This document shows, piece after piece, positions 13,791 to 18,596 of a stretch of DNA of 18,596 bases. Location of the stretch: NCBI GenBank assembly GCA_002402945.1, contig DHGV01000068.1, forward strand, positions 1-18,596, written 5' to 3'. The notes beneath the pieces are model-generated. The model was not told the origin of the DNA. It made no database searches and saw only the letters and a list, made by a program, of their open reading frames with translations. Numbering within the stretch: the stretch's first letter is position 1; each line of letters opens with the position of its first letter. The translations under genes and the position numbers were made by a program. This stretch comes from Pelotomaculum sp. UBA4789 (GTDB lineage: Bacteria; Bacillota; Desulfotomaculia; Desulfotomaculales; Pelotomaculaceae).

Positions 13791-15704
13791 TTGGTCCTGT
13801 TGCAGGCAGCGCAAATTACAAAATCTTTCGGATCTCACAGGGTTTTTGCCGGCATCAGCCTCAACGTTCAGGAGGGGGAGAAGGCCGGTATCGTCGGCGT
13901 CAACGGGGCAGGCAAATCCACCCTGTTAAAAATATTGACCGGCAGCCTGGCGCCGGACGCGGGTGAAGTGACCAGGGCCAGGAACCTGGCGTTGTCCTGC
14001 CTGGCCCAGGATGGCGGCCTGGAATCAGACCGGAGCATCTGGGAAGAGATGCTCACTGTGTTCACACCCCTGATCGAGATGGAAAAACGCCTCAGGGATA
14101 TGGAATTGCAGATGTCAGCCGCTTCAAACGGTGAAGACAGCGGCTGCCGCCAGCTGCTGGAGGATTACGATAAACTGTCCGCCCTGTTTAAAAGCCGTGG
14201 CGGTTTTAACTACGAGACCAGCATCCGTACGGTGCTGAGCGGGCTGAAATTTGCTGATGCCGACAACGCTACCCCGGTCAACACCCTCAGTGGCGGCCAG
14301 AAAACGCGACTGGCCCTGGCCCGCTGCCTGCTGGGAGAACCGGACCTGTTAATCCTGGATGAGCCCACCAATTACCTGGATATGGACAACCTGGCCTGGC
14401 TGGAGCAGTACCTGCAGGCTTACCGCGGAGCAGTGCTGGTAGTCTCCCATGACCGCTACTTCCTTGATGCCCTGGTCAAAATCATATATGAGCTTACACC
14501 TGCCGGCCTTACGCGCTATACCGGCAATTACAGCTCGTTTGTCCAACAGAGAGCCGTTCTGCTAGAACAGCAGCAAAAAGATTACAACCGGCAGCAGGGT
14601 GAAATTGCCCGGCAGGAGGACTTCGTACGGCGCAATATGGCCGCCAAGGATACTGCCAAACGGGCGCAGAGCCGCCTCAAGGTACTGGAAAAAATGGAGC
14701 GCCTGGAACGCCCGGGCAGGGAACGCAGGGTATCACTTTCCTTTAACGTTACCAGGCCCAGCGGCCTGGAGGCGCTTCAGGCCGGCAGCCTGGGCATCGG
14801 CTACGGGGCACTGGCCCTGACTCGCGATATGAACTTTCAAATCAACAGGGGGGAGCGGGTGGCCCTGGTCGGGCCAAACGGGATTGGCAAATCCACCCTT
14901 CTGAAAACCATCGCCGGCTTCATCCCGCCCCTGGAAGGACGGGTAAGACTGGGCAGCCATGTTCAGACCGGCTACTATGACCAGGAACAGCAAGGCTTGA
15001 GCGGGGACAAGCAGGTGCTGCACGAGCTCTGGGACCGTTACCCCCAACTGGACGAGGTTGATGTGCGCACGGTGCTGGGGAGGTTTCTGTTCCGGGGTGA
15101 CGAGGTCAAAAAACAGGTGGCGGACCTGAGCGGCGGAGAAAAATCCCGCCTGGCGCTGGCTGCCCTGATGCTGCAGAAGGCGAACTTCCTGCTCCTGGAC
15201 GAGCCGACCAACCACCTCGACCTGCCGGGCAAGGAAGTACTGGAGGAAGCCCTGGACGGCTATCCGGGCACTATCCTGTTTGTGTCGCATGACCGGTATT
15301 TTATCAATAAAATCGCGACCAGGGTGCTGGAGCTTTCAGCAAACGGGGTACACAACACCTTGGGGAATTACGATTATTATATCCAGAAAAAAGCTGAGCG
15401 GGAGCGGCAGGAAAGCTTTCGTGCCACCACTGAGCCGGCGCGGGAGGAAAGCGCGGAAAAGAAAAATTATCTGCAGCAGAAGGAAGAAGAGAAGCAGAAA
15501 CGGATGCACCGCCGCCGGCTTGAGGACCTGGAGCAGGCTATAGCAGGCTTTGAAGGAACAATTTCCCGCCTGGAGGCAGAGCTTTTCCGGCCGGAAGTTT
15601 ACCAGGACTACCAGGCTTGCCGGCAGCGGCAGGGCGAGCTCGAAGAGGCGCGCCGGCAGCTGCACAACCACATGGAAAAGTGGCTGAGCCTGGTAGAGGA
15701 CTGA
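13791..15704 (+). CDS. ABC-F family ATPase (YdiF/Uup-like)
   Basis: A 637-residue protein with two ABC domains and no membrane segment. Domain 1 has Walker A GVNGAGKS (36-43), signature LSGGQ (166-170), Walker B ending in DEPTN (Asp190, Glu191) and VSHDR (218-222). Domain 2 has GPNGIGKS (about 361-368), LSGGE (446-450), DEPTNHLD (470-477) and FVSHDR. The charged linker between them (about 250-315) is the P-site tRNA interaction motif of ABC-F proteins. A C-terminal coiled coil (about 550-637) is typical of the YdiF/Uup group. Such proteins bind the ribosome and aid translation of difficult sequences or give antibiotic resistance; which applies is unknown. The start is TTG, seven bases after AAAGGGGAG (13775-13783). 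No ATG is available nearby and the family alignment begins here. The 179-bp gap upstream holds a GTCAACAACCGGCAC motif and no gene. Confidence 0.94.
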   Translation: MVLLQAAQITKSFGSHRVFAGISLNVQEGEKAGIVGVNGAGKSTLLKILTGSLAPDAGEVTRARNLALSCLAQDGGLESDRSIWEEMLTVFTPLIEMEKRLRDMELQMSAASNGEDSGCRQLLEDYDKLSALFKSRGGFNYETSIRTVLSGLKFADADNATPVNTLSGGQKTRLALARCLLGEPDLLILDEPTNYLDMDNLAWLEQYLQAYRGAVLVVSHDRYFLDALVKIIYELTPAGLTRYTGNYSSFVQQRAVLLEQQQKDYNRQQGEIARQEDFVRRNMAAKDTAKRAQSRLKVLEKMERLERPGRERRVSLSFNVTRPSGLEALQAGSLGIGYGALALTRDMNFQINRGERVALVGPNGIGKSTLLKTIAGFIPPLEGRVRLGSHVQTGYYDQEQQGLSGDKQVLHELWDRYPQLDEVDVRTVLGRFLFRGDEVKKQVADLSGGEKSRLALAALMLQKANFLLLDEPTNHLDLPGKEVLEEALDGYPGTILFVSHDRYFINKIATRVLELSANGVHNTLGNYDYYIQKKAERERQESFRATTEPAREESAEKKNYLQQKEEEKQKRMHRRRLEDLEQAIAGFEGTISRLEAELFRPEVYQDYQACRQRQGELEEARRQLHNHMEKWLSLVED

Positions 15705-15717
15705 TTGCGCCAGGGGC

Positions 15718-15744
15718 GGGACAGGGGGACAGGTCCCTTGTCCC
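15718..15744. repeat. GGGACAGGGG/CCCTTGTCCC hairpin
   Basis: Ten-base arms with nine pairs and a seven-base loop begin 13 bases after the ABC-F stop. The sequence shares GGGACAGGGGGACAGG with the perfect palindrome at 17881-17914. There is no T-run, so termination is possible but not shown. Confidence 0.6.
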
Positions 15745-15790
15745 ACGGATATTGTTTGCTGGTATTAAAGAAAAGTGTCCCCACAACATC

Positions 15791-15817
15791 AATGCGCCGC
15801 AAGAACCGTCCCCCTGG
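15791..15817 (+). repeat. Solitary AGAACCGTCCCC repeat half-site
   Basis: AATGCGCC, then AAGAACCGTCCCC (15801-15813), nearly repeats the right arm and its flank at 8681-8703 (AATGCGCCAC AAGAACCGTCCCC). The partner arm is absent here, although GTGTCCCC stands 20 bases upstream. It lies 49 bases before the flavoprotein start. Confidence 0.7.
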
Positions 15818-15865
15818 CCGAAATGCCCACTAGTAGAAGAAATATACAGGAAGAGGGTAGAAACG

Positions 15866-16441
15866 ATGAAAGTTGTTGGAATCAACGGCAGCTCTAGGAA
15901 AGATGGCAACACCGCCATCATCATCAGGAAGGTATTCAGTGCGCTGGAAAAGGAAGGTATCGAAACTGAGCTGATCCAGCTGGCTGGGAAGCCGGTCCAG
16001 GGCTGCACAGGCTGTCAGGCTTGCTTTAAGAAGAAGAACCTAAAATGCGCTATTGAGAATGACATGATCAATCACTGTATCGAAAAAATGCATGCCGCCG
16101 ACGGCATTATCCTTGGTTCGCCGGTTTATTTTGCCGATGTTTCTGCAGGGATGAAAGCTTTGATTGAATGCGCGGGTTATGTTTCTCTGGCCAATGGAAA
16201 CCTCTTCAAACATAAAGCCGCTGCTGCGGTAGTGGCAGTTCGCCGCGGCGGAGCAATACACGCGTTTGATTCTATAAATCACTTCTTTCAATACGGCCAG
16301 ATGTTTATGGTCGGGTCAACTTATTGGAACATGGTGCACGGGATGATGCCCGGTGATGTGGAAAAAGATGCCGAGGGCATGGCCAACATGGAAAATATCG
16401 GCGAGAACATGGCCTTTTTGCTGAAAAAACTCCAGGCATAG
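15866..16441 (+). CDS. Iron-sulfur flavoprotein-like NAD(P)H-dependent FMN reductase
   Basis: A 191-residue flavodoxin-fold protein. GINGSSRKDGNT (5-16) is the FMN phosphate-binding loop and GSPVYFADVSAGMKALIE (about 84-101) the second flavin contact region. Cys47, Cys50, Cys53 and Cys61 form CX2CX2CX7C, the compact cluster motif of archaeal and clostridial iron-sulfur flavoproteins (Isf), so a [4Fe-4S] cluster next to FMN is likely. It would act in the cytoplasm as a redox carrier or reductase, perhaps in oxygen or quinone detoxification; the partner is unknown. AGGAAGAGGG (15848-15857) sets the start at this ATG; an in-frame start at 15617 would run through repeat sequence and the ABC-F gene end. 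The rlmD gene starts within about 10-70 bases after the stop, so the two are probably co-transcribed. Confidence 0.9.
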   Translation: MKVVGINGSSRKDGNTAIIIRKVFSALEKEGIETELIQLAGKPVQGCTGCQACFKKKNLKCAIENDMINHCIEKMHAADGIILGSPVYFADVSAGMKALIECAGYVSLANGNLFKHKAAAAVVAVRRGGAIHAFDSINHFFQYGQMFMVGSTYWNMVHGMMPGDVEKDAEGMANMENIGENMAFLLKKLQA

Positions 16442-16449
16442 TTAATGAA

Positions 16450-17874
16450 ATGGGTAATGGAATGGCAATAGATGGGCCGCCAATCAAGATGGCGGAGAAG
16501 ATCAGAATGCAAATAAACGGGCTTACCCACGCCGGCGAGGGAGTAGGGCGTCACAACGGGATGGCTGTGTTTGTCCCTGGCACATTGCCGGGGGAAACGG
16601 TGCTGGCTGAGGTGGTGGACGTGAAGCGCAGTTATGCCCGCGGCGAGCTGCTGGAGATTGTTGAACAGTCTCCCGCCAGGCGCCGGCCGCCCTGCTCTTA
16701 TTATGCCTCCTGTGGCGGCTGCCGGCTGCAGCATGTCAACTATGCTGAGCAGCTGAGGCTGAAAACCGGTCTGGTCCGGGACAGCCTGGTCCGTCTGGCC
16801 GGGCTGGGCGAGGTAAAAGTCCTCCCGACACTTGGCATGGATCAACCCTGGCACTACCGCAACAAGGCCAGCTTTCACGTGGCAGAGCATAGTGGTAAAT
16901 ATGAACTGGGTTACTATGAGGAGGGCTCCCGCACGCTGTCCGGTATTTTCCGGGCAGGCGGCAGCCCGCCCGAAGGCTGCCTGCTGGTTGACACAGAGTT
17001 AAACGAGCTTGCGGCAGTCATCCAAAAACTGCTTAATAAACATGGCAGCACAGCCGGCTCTCACAAGCGGGACGGACAGTTTTTCCGCCATGTTGTCCTG
17101 CGCAAGGCCGCTGGCAGCGGTGAAATGATGGCCGTGCTGGTGACCGTGAGCGGGCAGTGGCCGGGTGGGAAGGCCTTTGTCAGCGAGCTTCTTGCCGCTT
17201 TTCCCGCCCTCGCCTCCGTCAAGCGCAATATCAATGACGCATCGTCCGGTCCGGTTTTCGGGCAGCAATTCATCACCCTGGCCGGGCAGGATCGCATCAC
17301 TGATCGCCTGGGCGGCCTTTCATTTCGTATTTCACCATCCTCCTTCTACCAGGTAAACCCGGCACAGACACTGGTATTATACGAAAAAGTGCTGGAGTAC
17401 GCTGCCCTGACCGGGGCGGAGACAGTAGTGGACGCATACAGCGGTGTCGGAACCATCGCTCTTTACCTGGCCGGGCGCGCCAAAAAGGTTTACGGCCTCG
17501 AGGTGGATGCACAGGCGGTGGCAGACGCCCGCCTGAACGCAGCTTTAAATCAGATCAGCAATGTTGAGTTTTTAGCCGGAGAAGCGGAAAAGCTCCTGCC
17601 CGAGCTGGCCGCGCAGAGCCTGCGCCCGGACGTAATAGTGCTGGACCCGCCCCGGGCCGGCTGCAACCAGGCGGTACTGGAGGCGGTGGCGGCAATGTCA
17701 GCTTCGCGGGTAATCTATGTCTCCTGCGATCCGGGTACCCTGGCGAGGGACCTCCGCTTTCTCACCTGCCGGGGCTGCCAGGTGCGGGAAATCCAGCCGG
17801 TGGACATGTTCCCCTGGACCCGCCACGTGGAGACAGTAGTTTGCCTCGAAAGAAAACAAAGCGTGAAGCCCTGA
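16450..17874 (+). CDS. rlmD: 23S rRNA (uracil-C5)-methyltransferase RlmD
   Basis: Up to 474 residues. An N-terminal TRAM domain (about 18-75, GLTHAGEGVGRHNGMAVFVPG) binds RNA. Cys82, Cys88, Cys91 (CSYYASCGGC) and Cys177 match the four cysteine ligands of the [4Fe-4S] cluster in E. coli RlmD (RumA). The methyltransferase domain has the SAM motif DAYSGVGTIAL (from 328), DPPR (399-402), the catalytic Cys426 in YVSCDPGTLARDL, and HVETVVCLER at the end. It methylates uracil C5 in 23S rRNA (U1939 in E. coli numbering); in Bacillus one enzyme (RlmCD) also modifies U747, so dual specificity is possible. The start is uncertain: ATG 16450 follows the previous stop by eight bases and may be coupled; ATG 16489 keeps the whole TRAM domain; ATG 16507 has the best ribosome site (GGAGAAG) but would clip the first TRAM strand. 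Confidence 0.93.
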   Translation: MGNGMAIDGPPIKMAEKIRMQINGLTHAGEGVGRHNGMAVFVPGTLPGETVLAEVVDVKRSYARGELLEIVEQSPARRRPPCSYYASCGGCRLQHVNYAEQLRLKTGLVRDSLVRLAGLGEVKVLPTLGMDQPWHYRNKASFHVAEHSGKYELGYYEEGSRTLSGIFRAGGSPPEGCLLVDTELNELAAVIQKLLNKHGSTAGSHKRDGQFFRHVVLRKAAGSGEMMAVLVTVSGQWPGGKAFVSELLAAFPALASVKRNINDASSGPVFGQQFITLAGQDRITDRLGGLSFRISPSSFYQVNPAQTLVLYEKVLEYAALTGAETVVDAYSGVGTIALYLAGRAKKVYGLEVDAQAVADARLNAALNQISNVEFLAGEAEKLLPELAAQSLRPDVIVLDPPRAGCNQAVLEAVAAMSASRVIYVSCDPGTLARDLRFLTCRGCQVREIQPVDMFPWTRHVETVVCLERKQSVKP

Positions 17875-17880
17875 GAGAAA

Positions 17881-17914
17881 GGACAGGGGGACAGGGTACC
17901 CTGTCCCCCTGTCC
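17881..17914. repeat. Perfect 34-bp palindrome between convergent genes
   Basis: GGACAGGGGGACAGGGT is followed at once by its exact reverse complement, centred at 17897/17898, with no loop. It fills most of the 46 bp between the rlmD stop and the stop of the opposing phospholipase gene. As RNA it would fold identically on both strands and could end or stabilise both transcripts, but neither side has a T-run. Confidence 0.95.
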
Positions 17915-17920
17915 CTAACA

Positions 17921-18596
17921 TCACAGTTGGTTGTAAAAATTTAACAGAATGCCGGCTGTTGTGCATTGAGCCAGCGGTAATAACACCTCTGTCGCTTTGT
18001 GATAGCCTTCCAGCGGGACGTTCCCCACAAGATTATAGTAACATTTTGCTGACCGGGCGTTTTCACTAATCCATTCCTGAGGTTTTACAGATACTTCATA
18101 AATTCCACCACGGTCTACTCTATAGTTATCTTTCCTTTTTTCAGCCCAATTTTCATATTCAAGGTGGCAGTTAAACATTTTACAAGCGGCATGATGAGGA
18201 ACGCAGGCATCCTGTACCAGATGGATGGCCGCTCCGAGGGAAAAGATAGCCATAGCGTGTTTATTTCTTTGCCATAAGTTTAATGACTTGTAGAAAAACT
18301 CAGCGCATTTTACAGCGGAGTTAGGCCATGGCCACATGCCTGTTCCAGTATCAGGATCATAATAGTGGCAAGCGCTTTTAAGGCCTCTGTCAACCCATAC
18401 CACGCCTTTAACCAGCTGCTCTTCAAATATATTAAATATATGGGCAGCTTTTTTATAGCCATCGTTATCTAAAATCTGTCTGGCCTGGTTAGTTATGAAA
18501 GAATGTGTGCTGCTTGCTCCTTTCACTCCTTGAACAGGAAAAGAAAATGAAGAAATATGTTTTGTAGTAGTTGTGTAAGCGGTAAAATAAAGTATA
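17921..18596 (-). CDS. Zinc-dependent phospholipase C family protein, 5' end cut off
   Basis: The frame is open to the window edge, so the gene start is outside. Counting from an internal GTG at 18526, 201 residues hold the zinc PLC fold (Bacillus cereus PLC / clostridial alpha-toxin domain). Its metal ligands are seen in order: His8 (STHSF), Asp46, His54 (ACHYYDPDTGTG), His102 and Asp106 (IHLVQD), His112, His121 and Glu125 (HLEYEN), followed by DNYRV. The enzyme would hydrolyse phospholipids outside the cell. The GTG should not be taken as the start: AAGGAG abuts it with no spacing, and upstream codons continue in frame (FSFPVQG), fitting the end of a leader. The N-terminal tryptophan that coordinates zinc in B. 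cereus PLC is not seen before STHSF. There is no C-terminal extension such as the alpha-toxin PLAT domain. It converges on rlmD. Confidence 0.88.
   Translation of the reverse strand, partial: ILYFTAYTTTTKHISSFSFPVQGVKGASSTHSFITNQARQILDNDGYKKAAHIFNIFEEQLVKGVVWVDRGLKSACHYYDPDTGTGMWPWPNSAVKCAEFFYKSLNLWQRNKHAMAIFSLGAAIHLVQDACVPHHAACKMFNCHLEYENWAEKRKDNYRVDRGGIYEVSVKPQEWISENARSAKCYYNLVGNVPLEGYHKATEVLLPLAQCTTAGILLNFYNQL

Noticed and set aside
15617..15865. N-terminal extension of the flavoprotein starting at 15617
   Set aside because: It overlaps the ABC-F gene end and runs through repeat hairpins; ATG 15866 has a good ribosome site and fits the flavodoxin fold start.
18524..18526. GTG at 18526 as the start of the phospholipase gene
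   Set aside because: AAGGAG directly abuts it without spacing, the frame stays open upstream to the window edge, and secreted members need a signal peptide.

Overview
The window looks like chromosomal DNA of a Gram-positive, probably anaerobic Clostridia-type bacterium (Peptococcaceae-like: Pelotomaculum or Desulfotomaculum relatives). This is inferred from an S-layer (SLH) anchored secreted protein, a Bacillus-type zinc phospholipase C, a Firmicutes-type MetA, strong AGGAGG-like ribosome binding sites, moderately high GC, and several iron-sulfur or flavin proteins. No rRNA, tRNA, CRISPR array, phage gene or transposase was seen. Nearly every longer gap carries short palindromic repeats.

Left third (1-5843, all + strand): a sulfur amino-acid neighbourhood. 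It holds the 3' part of an O-acetylhomoserine sulfhydrylase (metY), a homoserine O-acetyltransferase (metA family, with the acetyl-CoA-type Glu111), a small cupin, and a CoA-binding-fold protein tightly linked to a form IV RubisCO-like protein that lacks key carboxylase residues. After a clear terminator comes cysteine synthase (cysK) behind its own promoter, an AT-rich inverted repeat and a candidate Cys-Ser-Cys leader peptide. MetA and MetY would form homocysteine from homoserine via O-acetylhomoserine; CysK would make cysteine from O-acetylserine. The RubisCO-like protein could belong to sulfur salvage, but this rests on context only.

Middle (5844-12636): a copper-exporting P1B-ATPase (copA, + strand, two metal-binding domains) faces, tail to tail, a CaCA-family cation exchanger on the - strand. 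The exchanger is preceded by a promoter and what reads as a complete yybP-ykoY (Mn2+) riboswitch with an overlapping terminator, so it is probably an Mn2+ (or Ca2+/Mn2+) exporter. Next is a large secreted YcdB/YcdC-repeat protein with three C-terminal SLH domains.

Right third (12637-18596): a three-module iron-sulfur protein (CDGSH, mono-cluster Fe-S, CDGSH), an ABC-F ATPase of the ribosome-associated type, an iron-sulfur flavoprotein-like reductase closely followed by the 23S rRNA uracil-C5 methyltransferase RlmD, and convergently on the - strand a zinc-dependent phospholipase C cut by the window edge.

Repeats: a modular palindromic element occurs three times (953-1093, 10092-10209, and inverted at 12654-12835). 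Its terminal motif AGAACCGTCCCC also occurs alone or as inverted pairs at other sites. GTCAACAA/GGCACC motifs, a 48-bp tandem duplication across the metY stop codon and a perfect 34-bp palindrome at 17881-17914 add to this. The most notable items are the riboswitch-exchanger unit, the RubisCO-like protein in a sulfur context, the possible cysteine leader peptide and the repeat families.
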